Positions 28,831 through 37,593 of a DNA stretch of 64,000 nt are shown here, piece after piece. A program made the position numbers and the translations under genes. Under the pieces are notes generated by a model that saw only the letters and a list, made by a program, of their open reading frames with translations, made no database searches and was not told the origin of the DNA. Numbering within the stretch: position 1 is the first letter of the stretch; the number at the start of each line of letters is the position of its first letter. This DNA is from Lewinellaceae bacterium (lineage in GTDB: Bacteria; Bacteroidota; Bacteroidia; Chitinophagales; Saprospiraceae), in contig JACJXX010000001.1 in the NCBI GenBank assembly GCA_020636435.1, forward strand, positions 496,001 to 560,000. The letters are read 5' to 3'.

Positions 28831-29174
28831 ATTAATTTGTAGACAATAAGAAACAAAAGAAATGAAAGAAATGCGACTCCGGTAATCACTTCAATATCTA
28901 TTCGCTCATCTTCACTATCTTTCTTCTGAATTTTTTTAGTGACTTTAGCTGTAACACCACCTTTTTTGCCAGCTGCTTTAATAAATCGTTCCGCTTTGTC
29001 AAACAACTCCTTTCGGTTTTTCCGTTCCTTCTTTGGTAATTTTTCTTTTAAATTTTCCAACATTTCCAAACCTTCTTCCCAGGAAGGAGGTATTTCTCTG
29101 GCCCAATTTTCACTTTCCTCTATCTTGCCACCTTGAGCTTGTATTCTGCCGCGATGTTTTGGGGAGTCTTGCAT
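28827..29174 (-). CDS. hypothetical protein with C-terminal membrane anchor
   Basis: A 115-residue unknown protein. Residues about 20-85 are strongly basic and helical (EKLPKKERKNRKELFDKAER), and the last 20 residues (TGVAFLSFLLFLIVYKLM) are one hydrophobic helix, so it is probably tail-anchored with the charged part in the cytoplasm. It overlaps the next gene by four bases (ATGA-type coupling). No homologous family comes to mind. Confidence 0.6.
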   Translation of the reverse strand: MQDSPKHRGRIQAQGGKIEESENWAREIPPSWEEGLEMLENLKEKLPKKERKNRKELFDKAERFIKAAGKKGGVTAKVTKKIQKKDSEDERIDIEVITGVAFLSFLLFLIVYKLM

Positions 29175-29487
29175 TTAAATGAGATTTTACGCTTATCGGG
29201 TAGGCAAAGTAAGCTTTTTTCATTAAAAAATAAGTAATTTGCATCATTTTTTTAGATAATAATTGAAAAAAAAGAAATAACATAAGCATTGAATGGCGAT
29301 TGATGAGATAACGAATCTTGTCCGCCGAAGCCCGCCGAATGAGTAGGCGAAGAAAAAGAGAAGATCTCCTTACGATAGGTGGACCAAGAATAGAAACTAA
29401 AAATTGCTGCCGAATGTATTAATTTCACTATTTTTACACCCCCTCTCTATAGTGCCCGCCTTCGCTTCCAGCTATGGTGGACGCACC
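29175..29487. other. gene-free gap, AT-rich
   Basis: No coding sequence is supported. It should hold the promoter of the minus-strand pair and of the tRNA; a TTACTTTG string in minus orientation near 29203-29212 loosely resembles the -7 box. Confidence 0.4.
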
Positions 29488-29574
29488 GGAGGAGTGCCAG
29501 AGTGGTTGAATGGGCCGCACTCGAAATGCGGTGTACTGGCGACGGTACCGGGGGTTCGAATCCCTCCTCCTCCG
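29488..29574 (+). tRNA. tRNA-Ser, anticodon CGA
   Basis: It begins GGAGGAGTGCCAGAG and ends CTCCTCCG with a perfect acceptor stem. The anticodon stem CCGCA/TGCGG encloses CTCGAAA, giving anticodon CGA at 29522-29524. A long variable arm and a GGGGG/CCCTC T-stem support serine identity. CCA is not encoded. Confidence 0.93.
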
Positions 29575-29603
29575 CAAAACTTTTGGGTGGGCCGCCAATT
29601 TGG
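29559..29603 (+). repeat. tRNA 3'-end direct repeat, copy 1
   Basis: Forty-five bases comprising the 3' end of tRNA-Ser(CGA) and its downstream flank recur identically at 29724-29768. The two copies are separated by 120 bp, and an att-like or recombination-derived duplication is possible. Confidence 0.8.
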
Positions 29604-29723
29604 CGGCCTTCTTCATTAGTAGGCGGTGGCGGGAGCTCGTTCCTGGCCACCGCCTGCTGATGAAGAATGGCCTGTAAGGCCGCCCAAATGTTTTGCAGCC
29701 CCCACCTTGGGATGGGCGCAGCC

Positions 29724-29768
29724 AATCCCTCCTCCTCCGCAAAACTTTTGGGTGGGCCGCCAATTTGG
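29724..29768 (+). repeat. tRNA 3'-end direct repeat, copy 2
   Basis: Exact copy of 29559-29603, starting in the T-arm (AATCCCTCCTCC) and running into the flank GGGCCGCCAATTTGG. It lacks the rest of the tRNA. Confidence 0.8.
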
Positions 29769-29780
29769 ATGAGGTACTAA

Positions 29781-29836
29781 AAAAGAAGAAGCCGGCTGCG
29801 AAGGCCTTACGGGACCTACAGCCGGCTTCTTTTTTA
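29781..29836. terminator. bidirectional intrinsic terminator
   Basis: AGAAGCCGGCTG (about 29787-29798) pairs with CAGCCGGCTTCT (29819-29830). An A-run precedes and a T-run follows, so it can end transcripts from the tRNA on the left and from the PhaE-like gene on the right. Confidence 0.8.
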
Positions 29837-29844
29837 GAAAACGT

Positions 29845-30897
29845 TTAATTCATGGCCTCTTCCTTGAGGGCCTTTTTACCTAATTCTTTCTTCTGTATCT
29901 GGCTCAGCTCCCGCACTTTCACCCGCAGGGCCTCGATTTCCCTGGCGATATCGTCCTCGTCCGACTTGGTGAGCAGGGGCAGGCCCTCTAAGGACAGTTC
30001 CATCAGTTCATCCATTTTGGATTTAAGCTCAACGCCGACCCGGGCCACCTCATTTTGTATGTGGCTGTATTCATCTGAGGCCAGCAGCTTCTTGAGGTGC
30101 TTATCCAGGTTGTCTACGTACAGCTGGAAGAAATCTGCGCCGGAAGGCGCCGTGCCCGATGTTTCATAACCTTCCATATAAGGGCGGATCGTTTCCGGCA
30201 TCACCGCCATGCTGGCTTCCAGGATTTTACCCCGCAACTCTGCGTTCTTGAGCACGAAGGAGAGGTAGTAGAACTGTATGTCCCGGAATGCCTTCTGAGC
30301 CCGCATCAGCTTGGGCGTGCCCGCAATGGCGTAGAAGGGGTTGGCCAGGATTTCCAGGTAGTGGTGAATGTCGTTTCCGAGACGGAACAAAGGCACTTCA
30401 TCCAAAGGCGTGAAGCGCACCAGCATCCGGTCCCAGAATGCAGCAATCTCATCGAAGGGCAGGTCTATTTCGTTCAGGAATTCGATGTATTTGTCAAAGC
30501 CCTGGTGGGTTTTGTTCAAATAGCTGGTCCAGGTATCCGGCGGGAATAAGCCGGGGAAATTTTGCATCCAGGCTTTCCAAAACTTGCCGCCTTCTTCCTG
30601 CGCCTTGGAAAAACCAAAGCCTGAGAAGTAAGGATCGGGGGCTCCGGACAATTCTCCGAAAGCTTTCCACCACTTCTTGGCCACTTCCTCCTGGTCCGCC
30701 ATCCAATGCTGGTAAAATTCCGTCATCGCTTTAGGCCAATCGGTGGGGGGGACAGTTGATGCTTTCGTGTCCTTCTTTGCTGAAGCCCGGGATGACTTTC
30801 CTTCCTTAACGGGTTGAAACATTTTCTTTGAAAGTCCCAACCACTGATCCAGCATTTCCTTCTGGATCTCCCACATTTTTTGATACTCCCGGTTCAT
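29845..30897 (-). CDS. PhaE-like poly(3-hydroxyalkanoate) synthase subunit
   Basis: A 350-residue cytoplasmic protein. It starts MNREYQKMWEIQKEMLDQW, like PhaE/phasin-type proteins with an amphipathic N-terminal helix, followed by a Trp-rich helical core (KAMTEFYQHWMADQEEVAKK) and a final coiled coil (LRVKVRELSQIQKKELGKK). PhaE has no catalytic residues and works with PhaC in class III PHA synthases on the granule surface. No phaC is visible within the window, so the partner must lie elsewhere. I place the start at 30897 because the in-frame extension upstream has no protein-like features. A general phasin is the alternative. Confidence 0.6.
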   Translation of the reverse strand: MNREYQKMWEIQKEMLDQWLGLSKKMFQPVKEGKSSRASAKKDTKASTVPPTDWPKAMTEFYQHWMADQEEVAKKWWKAFGELSGAPDPYFSGFGFSKAQEEGGKFWKAWMQNFPGLFPPDTWTSYLNKTHQGFDKYIEFLNEIDLPFDEIAAFWDRMLVRFTPLDEVPLFRLGNDIHHYLEILANPFYAIAGTPKLMRAQKAFRDIQFYYLSFVLKNAELRGKILEASMAVMPETIRPYMEGYETSGTAPSGADFFQLYVDNLDKHLKKLLASDEYSHIQNEVARVGVELKSKMDELMELSLEGLPLLTKSDEDDIAREIEALRVKVRELSQIQKKELGKKALKEEAMN

Positions 30898-31303
30898 AAT
30901 CAATTGTTTTTGGTAGATAAATCGCTCTCGCTGAAAACCTCCGCTGCCGGCTGCATTGCGCCCTGCCAACAACTACCCCTAGTTAGGCCTTTGTCTCATT
31001 CCATGCACTGATATTGGTCAGGAAGCGGGGGTGATTTTGGTCATGGCAGAAGTTTAGGGGCTAATGGTTAGATGGTTGCATGGTTGGATGGCCTGATGGT
31101 TCCATTGTTGGGCTGCCCAGAGCCAGAAAACCACGAAACAGAGAAGCCATGAATCCATTTGTGTGCATTTTTATCGTGTTTTTAAACCCGAACTTTCAAA
31201 GGGCACATTTTAGCATCGCGCCTGCGAGACACACTTGCGTGAACAGCGCCCAACCATCTCCTGGCTCTGCACAAGCCAACCATCAAACCATCTCCTGGCC
31301 CTG
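30898..31303. other. gene-free gap with low-complexity repeat
   Basis: No gene is seen. At about 31066-31110 the ATGGTTNNATGGTTG-type motif is iterated; its complement CCATTTAACCAT is iterated again at 52910-52952 and 53300-53386. Confidence 0.5.
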
Positions 31304-33649
31304 CTACCGCCCTTTCCCCCCTTCCCAGCTAAAATTCCAGGTCACCGAAGGGATGATGGGGAACAGCGACACCTTATACGCCGTGGCCTGGGCAGTGCCC
31401 GCCGCCGGATCCGACTGCAGGTCGTAGTACACGAAGAATGGATTTTGGCGGCTGTAAGTATTGTAGATGGAAAAAGCCCAGCTCGATTTGAACCGCTTTT
31501 CCGAATCCGGCTTCGGCGTGTAAGTAGCCGACAAATCCAGGCGGTGGTAGTCTTGCAGGCGGGCGCTGTTGCGCGCGCCGTACTGGGTGACGGGGAAGCG
31601 GTCGATGAAATACAGGCTTTGCACCGGGGTGTAGGCATTGCCCGAGCCGAAGACAAAAGCCCCGCTCAGTTCCCATTTGCGGTTGAGCTGAAAATTGGCG
31701 ACGACCGACAAGTCGTGGCGGCGGTCGTAAACGGCGGGAAAAACCTGGCCGTTGTTGATGTCCGGGAAGATGCGCTCGGTGCGCGACAAGGTGTAGCCCA
31801 CCCAGCCGGTCAGCCGGCCCTTGCGCTTTTGCAGGAAAAGCTCTGCTCCGTAAGCCCGGCCCTTGCCGAAGACGAACTCCGCCTCCAGGTCGTTGGCGAC
31901 ATTGTCGACGTAATTCTCCCGGTAGTCGATCTGGTTGCGCAGGTCTTTGTAGTACACCTCCAGAGAGGCCTCCAGCGCATTGCCGGCGAAATTGCGAAAA
32001 TACCCTACGGCGTACTGCAGCCCGATCTGGGGTTTGACGAGCTCCGAGCTGGGCACCCATACATCGGCCGGCAAGGTGCTGGTGGAATTGCTGACCAGGT
32101 GCAGGTACTGGTTGGCCAGGGTGACGCCCGCCTTAAAGGAGGAACTGGCCGTCAGGTTCCAGGTGAGGCTCAGGCGCGGCTCCAGGTTGAGGTAGGTTTT
32201 TACCGGCTCCCCATCCAGGTAAACGGCGGAATCTATTTTGGAAACGTAGGGCCCTACTTGCGTGAAGGCCGACAGGCGCAGGCCGGTGTTGAGGCTCAGG
32301 CGGCGGCCCAGGCTGAAATCGTCGAGCAGGTACACCGCTGATTCGTGGGCGTAGCGGGGCTCGAAATCGTTGGTGAAGGTTTGCTCTCCGTTGGTGGCGG
32401 TCGCCACGTTGGGCGTCAGCTTGTGGTAGGTGTAGTTGACGCCAAATTTCACCTTGTGGCCGGCGCCGGGAAACCAGTCGAAGTCCACTTTGCCGTTCCA
32501 GTCGCGCACGCCGGAGAACAGCCCGATGCGGAATTCGCCCTGCCCGCCGTCGAAGCTGAAATCGTAATCGTTGTAAATGGCGGAGACGTTCATGAAGAGC
32601 TTGCTGCTGAACAGGTGGTTCCAGCGCAGGGTGGCGGTGGCGTTGCCGTAGGGCAGGTCGAAATAGAAATCCCGGAAATTGCCGCGGAATTTGAGCACGT
32701 CCCGCCCGAAGTAAGTGCTGAAGTAGAGGCGGTCCTGGTCGCCGAAACGGTAGTTGAGCTTGGCGTTGAGGTCGTAGAAATAATAGTTGGTGCCTTCGAA
32801 ATTGGTGCCTTTCAGGAAAGGCTGCGCCAGGTCGAGGGCGTAGGTGCGCCGCGCCGACAGCATAAACGAACTGCGGTCGCGGACGATGGGCCCCTGCACG
32901 GTGAGGCGGGAAGCGATGGCGCCAATTCCCCCTTCCACGGCGTAGTTTTGGTTGTTGCCCTCCTTCATCTGTATGTCCACCACCGAAGACAGCCGCCCTC
33001 CGTACTGGGCGGGCATCCCGCCTTTGATCAGGGTCGTATTTTTGATGGCGTCCGCATTAAAAACCGAAAAGAACCCCAGCAGGTGGCCGGAATTGTAGAC
33101 CACCGCCTCGTCGAGCAGCACCAGGTTCTGGTCGGGCCCGCCGCCCCGCACGTAGAAACCGGAAGTGCCCTCCCCGGCGGAGAGCACGCCCGGCAACAAT
33201 TGGATGGCCTTGAGCACGTCCACCTCCCCCATCAGGGCGGGCAGCTTTTTGACGTTGTCCATGGCCAGGCCCACGGTGCCCATCTGGGTGCTGCGCACGT
33301 TCTCGTCTTCTTCCCGGGCGGTGACTACCACTTCTTTCAACTGCAGGCTTTCTTCTTCCAGCGCTACATTGAGCCGTATGTCTTTATCGAGAACGACAGC
33401 GGTTGTTTTTGGCTCGTAGCCCAGGTAGGTAAAAACCAGCTCGTACTGCCCGGCGGGCAGTTGCAGGGAGTAGAATCCGTAGGCATTGGTGGTAGTGCCC
33501 TGCCCGGTTGGTTCCTTCAGCAGGATGTTGGCGCCCACCAGGGTTTCGCCGTTGGCGGCGTCGCGCAGGTAGCCGCTCAGGGTGTGTTTTTCCTGGGCCC
33601 CAAGCAGGATGGGGCACAGGAGCAGGGCGATCAGCAGTGATTTCTTCAT
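31304..33649 (-). CDS. TonB-dependent outer-membrane receptor
   Basis: A 781-residue receptor. Signal peptide LLLCPILLGAQ is followed by a carboxypeptidase-regulatory-like domain (TLSGYLRDAANGETLVGANILL, about 22-105). The plug has GFYVRGGGPDQNLVLLDEAVVYN and GGMPAQYGGRLSSVVDIQM, and the rest is beta-barrel up to VTWNFSWEGGKGR. It is not a SusC: the length is shorter, the SusC-type plug signature is missing and there is no SusD neighbour. It belongs to the common Bacteroidota class of TonB receptors with an N-terminal extension, whose substrates (metal chelates, peptides or others) are unknown. Start chosen at the ATG preceding KKSLLIALLL. Confidence 0.88.
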   Translation of the reverse strand: MKKSLLIALLLCPILLGAQEKHTLSGYLRDAANGETLVGANILLKEPTGQGTTTNAYGFYSLQLPAGQYELVFTYLGYEPKTTAVVLDKDIRLNVALEEESLQLKEVVVTAREEDENVRSTQMGTVGLAMDNVKKLPALMGEVDVLKAIQLLPGVLSAGEGTSGFYVRGGGPDQNLVLLDEAVVYNSGHLLGFFSVFNADAIKNTTLIKGGMPAQYGGRLSSVVDIQMKEGNNQNYAVEGGIGAIASRLTVQGPIVRDRSSFMLSARRTYALDLAQPFLKGTNFEGTNYYFYDLNAKLNYRFGDQDRLYFSTYFGRDVLKFRGNFRDFYFDLPYGNATATLRWNHLFSSKLFMNVSAIYNDYDFSFDGGQGEFRIGLFSGVRDWNGKVDFDWFPGAGHKVKFGVNYTYHKLTPNVATATNGEQTFTNDFEPRYAHESAVYLLDDFSLGRRLSLNTGLRLSAFTQVGPYVSKIDSAVYLDGEPVKTYLNLEPRLSLTWNLTASSSFKAGVTLANQYLHLVSNSTSTLPADVWVPSSELVKPQIGLQYAVGYFRNFAGNALEASLEVYYKDLRNQIDYRENYVDNVANDLEAEFVFGKGRAYGAELFLQKRKGRLTGWVGYTLSRTERIFPDINNGQVFPAVYDRRHDLSVVANFQLNRKWELSGAFVFGSGNAYTPVQSLYFIDRFPVTQYGARNSARLQDYHRLDLSATYTPKPDSEKRFKSSWAFSIYNTYSRQNPFFVYYDLQSDPAAGTAQATAYKVSLFPIIPSVTWNFSWEGGKGR

Positions 33650-33796
33650 GGTTTTGTTTTCGTTGCCCCAGTACAACGCAGAAGAGGGCAAATGGGTTAA
33701 AAAGGAGGCGGAATTGTTCTGATTATAACAGATTGCGCAGCTGTTTGCAGGGGCTGTTAGCCGGTCTTCGATATGTAGTCCCCAACTTCGGTTTTA

Positions 33797-33882
33797 TGGT
33801 GTTGCGGTTTCGCGGTTTCGCGGTTTTGCGGTTTTGCGGCCGAAACACCATAAAACCGAAATACCGAAATACCGAAACACCC
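33797..33882. repeat. GGTTTTGC/GGTTTCGC simple repeats in mirror orientation
   Basis: Five to six units of the type GCGGTTTCGCGGTTTTGC are followed by the complementary type ACCGAAATACCGAAAC, giving a foldable low-complexity palindrome. A similar block occurs at 52983-53115. The surrounding 33650-34157 otherwise shows no gene. Confidence 0.7.
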
Positions 33883-34157
33883 GGGATAGAAAGTTGGGGT
33901 CTACATATCGAACTTGGGTTAGGAGCTGACAATGAGTTGCCCCGTACACAGAGTGCCGGCTATCGGCAGTTCCTCTTTCCTCCTCCCGCCAATGACATTT
34001 CCTCCTTCTCCCTACCATTATAGAGTGATACTGCCAAACGATTGACCGCGCCGTGAAAAATGGCGAAAAATGCCGGCCTGTGCACCAGGCTCGTCCTGGC
34101 GGAGCTATGGCCGCCCCAGTCGTTCGGCGCTTGTTTCACGCTAAATTTTTTAGTGCT

Positions 34158-34310
34158 ATGAGAAAGCAGGAAGCTATGAAAACCGCCACCGTACAAGAGT
34201 GGCAACTGGATGATTTCAAGGCCTTTGCGCTGGGCCCCGCCCAACAGAAACTGGTTAAAGGAGGGGATGGCGGCGAAGGCCCCGGCTACGAGGAGATCAT
34301 CGACCTGTAA
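34158..34310 (+). CDS. small peptide with double-glycine motif, possible secreted-peptide precursor
   Basis: A 50-residue peptide (44 if the second ATG at 34176 is used). The first two thirds are amphipathic (EWQLDDFKAFALGPAQQKLV), leading to KGG at 34-36 and a short acidic Gly-rich tail (DGGEGPGYEEIIDL). Leader-KGG-tail organisation resembles Bacteroidota double-glycine leader peptides cut by C39 peptidases. A strong terminator follows at 34331, which supports it being a real single-gene transcript. The tail lacks Cys, Ser and Thr, so lanthipeptide-type modification is not possible. No modifying enzyme or exporter is encoded nearby. Function unknown. Confidence 0.5.
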   Translation: MRKQEAMKTATVQEWQLDDFKAFALGPAQQKLVKGGDGGEGPGYEEIIDL

Positions 34311-34330
34311 TTTTTTCCTGATTGGTTTCG

Positions 34331-34367
34331 AGGGAAGCCGGCGGCCTGATCCGGCTTCCCTTTTTTG
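34331..34367 (+). terminator. intrinsic terminator after the small peptide gene
   Basis: GGGAAGCCGG pairs with CCGGCTTCCC across a nine-base loop, followed by six T. This is a textbook rho-independent terminator 20 bases after the stop codon. Confidence 0.85.
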
Positions 34368-34413
34368 GGGCTAATCATAACATTCTTCAATAGAGTTGAT
34401 GCGTTGGGGGGCT

Positions 34414-35844
34414 TTACTCCCTCTCCAGTTGCTTCCTAAGCCAGGGGCCCAGGACGAGGGGCTGCAATTGGCCCACCCACTCCAGCGTAGCGGCGCGGGC
34501 CCGGCTGGAATGCCAGGCCTGGGAACGCAGCAAGGCAATCTTTTTGACGGCCCTGGCGAAGTTGAGGTATTCTCTCTTGCGCTGGGGCGATAAGCTTTTA
34601 TGACGGCGAATGTACTGCCCGAAGGCTTCGAGGGCGGAACGAAGAGGCTCATCGTAGCGGGGATCTTCCAGGTGCATCCCCAACAGGCAGCGCACGTATA
34701 ACGACCGCACCCGAAGCTTGTAGGCCGACTGCTTCTTGTATACCTCATTCAGCTGGTGGTGGGCGCCGGCAAAGTCCTCCCGGGCAAACAAGACGATGGC
34801 CTGCCCCAGGGCGACAGCGTCCGGAACAGCAGCGGCGGGCAGGTAGGCCTGGTTGGCGCGGATGAACTGCCGGGCCCAGCCGTAATGGCCGATTTGAGAG
34901 GCCACGGTGCATACATTCAGAAAGGTAGCATCGGACATGACGCCATGAAAAACAAACAGGCGGTGCGCATCGCCGTAGCGGAACAGCTCGTAGAGTTCTT
35001 CCAGGTAGTGCTGCCGGCCCTGGTTGAGGCGCCAGTAAGCCAGCGTGGCGAGTTTAGCCAGGGCGAAAGATTGCTCGTCCGGCGGAAGGGCTTCGCCCAG
35101 GCTGAAAAACAATTCCCTGGTATCCCGGAAGCCTTCATCCGGGCAGCCTTCCTGAAACAGGAGGACGATCCGGCGGTAGAGCTCAATGGCGGGATGCACG
35201 CTTTCCAGGGCAGGCGCTTCATTTAGGGCGGCCTCCAGAAAACGGCCGTCCAGCGGCGCCCGGTGGGCAAGCTGCCGGGCCAGTTGGTCGCTGGCGAATT
35301 TTAGCTTCAGCAACACGAAATGCTGGTCGAGCTGTTCCACCGCCCGGTTGATGTCGGCCCCTTCTTCAGCGTGGCTTTTGGATTCCGGGTGGATGTAGTG
35401 TTCACTGAAAACCTCCAGGGCCTCGGCCAGGTTCTCCGGGCTGCGATAGGGCCGGCTGAGCAGGTGGGCGGCCTGCCGGCGGCTTTCTTTCGAAAAAAGG
35501 CCGTACAGCCGCCGGCTGCGGTAGGCGGCCCGCCGCGCCCGCCGCTGCAGCGGTTCCTCCCGGCGAAACGACTGCTGGAAAAAGAATTCTTCCACCAGTC
35601 GGCTCAGCTCGCTGTAGCGGTCGTTGAGCAACTTGAAGTCGAACGGTTTTCCCGGGCACAGTTGTTCGAACACCTGCTCTTTGCTGAAGGCATCGTAACG
35701 GGGATGGGCGGGCCGCAGGACCTCCCAAAGCTTCTGCGGCCAGGGATTGGAATTGAAGTAAGGCGAGGCCAGGAATTTGTCGAGCCAGGGCAGCTCCCGC
35801 CCGTCCAGCCGCTCCAGCAAATGGTAAAGCTTGGGTTTAGGCAA
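34414..35844 (-). CDS. hypothetical helical-repeat protein (TPR-like)
   Basis: A 476-residue protein of a type I associate with Saprospiria hypothetical proteins. It opens LYHLLERLDGRELPWLDKFLASPYFNSN and continues as arrays of helices with TPR-like spacing (RQHYLEELYELFRYGDAHRLF; ALGQAIVLFAREDFAGAHHQ). There is no signal peptide, membrane helix or catalytic motif. The start must be TTG at 35844: an in-frame TAA lies three codons upstream and no ATG occurs before the conserved opening. It is divergent from the first cas6-like gene. A role in the CRISPR system is possible only by position. Confidence 0.65.
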   Translation of the reverse strand: MPKPKLYHLLERLDGRELPWLDKFLASPYFNSNPWPQKLWEVLRPAHPRYDAFSKEQVFEQLCPGKPFDFKLLNDRYSELSRLVEEFFFQQSFRREEPLQRRARRAAYRSRRLYGLFSKESRRQAAHLLSRPYRSPENLAEALEVFSEHYIHPESKSHAEEGADINRAVEQLDQHFVLLKLKFASDQLARQLAHRAPLDGRFLEAALNEAPALESVHPAIELYRRIVLLFQEGCPDEGFRDTRELFFSLGEALPPDEQSFALAKLATLAYWRLNQGRQHYLEELYELFRYGDAHRLFVFHGVMSDATFLNVCTVASQIGHYGWARQFIRANQAYLPAAAVPDAVALGQAIVLFAREDFAGAHHQLNEVYKKQSAYKLRVRSLYVRCLLGMHLEDPRYDEPLRSALEAFGQYIRRHKSLSPQRKREYLNFARAVKKIALLRSQAWHSSRARAATLEWVGQLQPLVLGPWLRKQLERE

Positions 35845-35975
35845 AGTTTTTTAAATTTTGTGACAACAACAAAATATTGGTAATCAGTATTTAATGCAGT
35901 TATATAAGCCAAATTAAAGCTTTATTTCAAAAGTTTCTATAAAAATTTGTCTATTTTTTAAGCATCCCAATGCGC

Positions 35976-35983
35976 TAAGTTTG
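35976..35983 (+). promoter_or_regulatory. -7 box candidate before the first cas6-like gene
   Basis: TAAGTTTG matches TAnnTTTG and lies 36 bases before the ATG. TTTG at 35946-35949 is about 26 bases upstream, somewhat longer than the usual spacing. Confidence 0.4.
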
Positions 35984-36019
35984 GAAGGATACCATTGCTA
36001 AACCTTTCAAACCCAACCG

Positions 36020-36739
36020 ATGCGACGACTGAGCCTGCTCCGCCTGACCTTTGAAACAGAAATCAATCCCTGGGAAGTGCCTGCCTTTCAGGCGGCGGTG
36101 GCCGATCAACTGGGTGGAAACCCGGAAGGCCTGTTTGATCCTCCGGGCTTGCGAAGCGGCGGCGAGCAGAGGAATCTTTCCAACCCTTTTGCCTATCCCA
36201 AGGCGCAGTTCAAGATGCGCCGGAACCACGGGCGCTACCAGCCCCTGCTGCTGTGCCTGGGCGCCAAGGTAGACCAGGCCCTGGAGATTTTCCGGAACAG
36301 CCGCCATACCCATGTGATGGTCAACGGCCGCCCGTATTCCCTGGAGATTTCCGAGGCCAAAGCTTACCACTTCGACTATCAGGCGGGCGAGCAGCCCTAC
36401 GCCTACAACCTGTTCAAGTACCAGGCGCTCAACTCCCAAAATTACCGGATTTACCAACGGCTGGACGGAGAGGAGGAGAAGAAACGCTTCCTGGAAAACC
36501 TGCTGGCCAAGCACCTGCTGACCTTCGCCCGAGCGGTGGGCTGGGAACTGGATTTTCAGCTGGAAGTGAAAAACCTCCACCTCATGAACGAAAAGCCCGT
36601 GAGCTGCGGGCCCATCAACTACCATTGCTTTGACCTCAGCTTCCGCTGCCCCTTGTTGCTGCCGGAGTACATCGGGCTGGGCAACGCGGTGGCGAAGGGG
36701 TTTGGGGTGGTGCGGCTGGACCGGCGGGGGCCGAGTTGA
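36020..36739 (+). CDS. cas6: Cas6b-type CRISPR RNA endonuclease, paralogue 1
   Basis: A 239-residue RAMP-fold protein. The first strand is LSLLRLTFETEI. The middle part has VDQALEIFRNSRHTHV and ALNSQNYRIYQRLDG, the latter matching the Cas6b-type C-terminal domain. The glycine-rich loop GLGNAVAKGFGVVRL near the C-terminus is the Cas6 hallmark. It would cut pre-crRNA within the repeat; possible active-site His residues are in RHTH and NYHCF. It resembles the protein at 40737-41441 in layout but is clearly divergent. It stands alone, about 4 kb from the main cas operon, with 1.5 kb of repeats on its right. Confidence 0.8.
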   Translation: MRRLSLLRLTFETEINPWEVPAFQAAVADQLGGNPEGLFDPPGLRSGGEQRNLSNPFAYPKAQFKMRRNHGRYQPLLLCLGAKVDQALEIFRNSRHTHVMVNGRPYSLEISEAKAYHFDYQAGEQPYAYNLFKYQALNSQNYRIYQRLDGEEEKKRFLENLLAKHLLTFARAVGWELDFQLEVKNLHLMNEKPVSCGPINYHCFDLSFRCPLLLPEYIGLGNAVAKGFGVVRLDRRGPS

Positions 36740-36744
36740 GGGGA

Positions 36745-37593
36745 TGGAACGCGGATGGGGCGGATTTGCGCGGATTTGCTGCTGGAACGTGGATGGAACG
36801 CGGATGACGCGGATAGGGCGGATAGCGCGGATTTGCTGCTGGAACGTGGATGGAACGCGGATGACGCGGATAGGGCGGATTTGCGCGGATTTGCTGCTGG
36901 AACGCGGATGGAACGCGGATGACGCGGATAGGGCGGATAGCGCGGATTTGCTGCTGGAACGCGGATGACGCGGATAGGGCGGATAGCGCGGATTTGCTGC
37001 TGGAACGCGGATGGAACGCGGATGACGCGGATGGGGCGGATTTGCGCGGATTTGCGCGGATTTGCTGCTGGAACGTGGATGGAACGCGGATGACGCGGAT
37101 GGGCCGGATTTGCGCGGATTTGCTGCCGGAATGGGGAGTGTTCAACGTTCTGTGTCCAAAGCTCAAAGTTATGTCATAAAAGCCTGGTTTTTAGGATGAC
37201 TTTGAACGCCGAACATTAAACTTTGAACAGTCCCCCGGAATGCATTGGGATGGAACGCGGATGGCACAAAGGGACTGTTCAGAAAACTGTGTCACCTTTG
37301 GAGCGGATGGAACGCGGATGACGCGGATGGGGCGGATTGCGCGATTGCGCGGATTTGCTGCTGGAACGTGGATGGAACGCGGATGACGCGGATGGGCCGG
37401 ATTTGCGCGGATTTGCTGCCGGAATGGGGAGTGTTCAACGTTCTGTGTCCAAAGCTCAAAGTTATGTCATAAAAGCCTGGTTTTTAGGATGACTTTGAAC
37501 GCCGAACATTAAACTTTGAACAGTCCCCCGGAATGCATTGGGATGGAACGCGGATGGCACAAAGGGACTGTTCAGAAAACTGTGTCACCTTTG
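36745..37593. repeat. minisatellite GGATGACGCGGAT with nested duplication
   Basis: From 36745 to about 37125 the unit GGAACGCGGATGACGCGGAT is iterated with variants (GGGCGGATTTGCGCGGATTT, TGCTGCTGGAACG). A block of about 246 bp is then duplicated almost exactly: 37054-37300 and 37347-37593 (offset 293), each ending GTGTCACCTTTG. Any reading frames here arise from the repeat and are not genes. Confidence 0.9.

Noticed and set aside
36745..37179. Frames rich in ADLLLERGWNADDADRAD repeats
   Set aside because: They are produced by the DNA minisatellite; every frame on both strands is open because the unit lacks stops.
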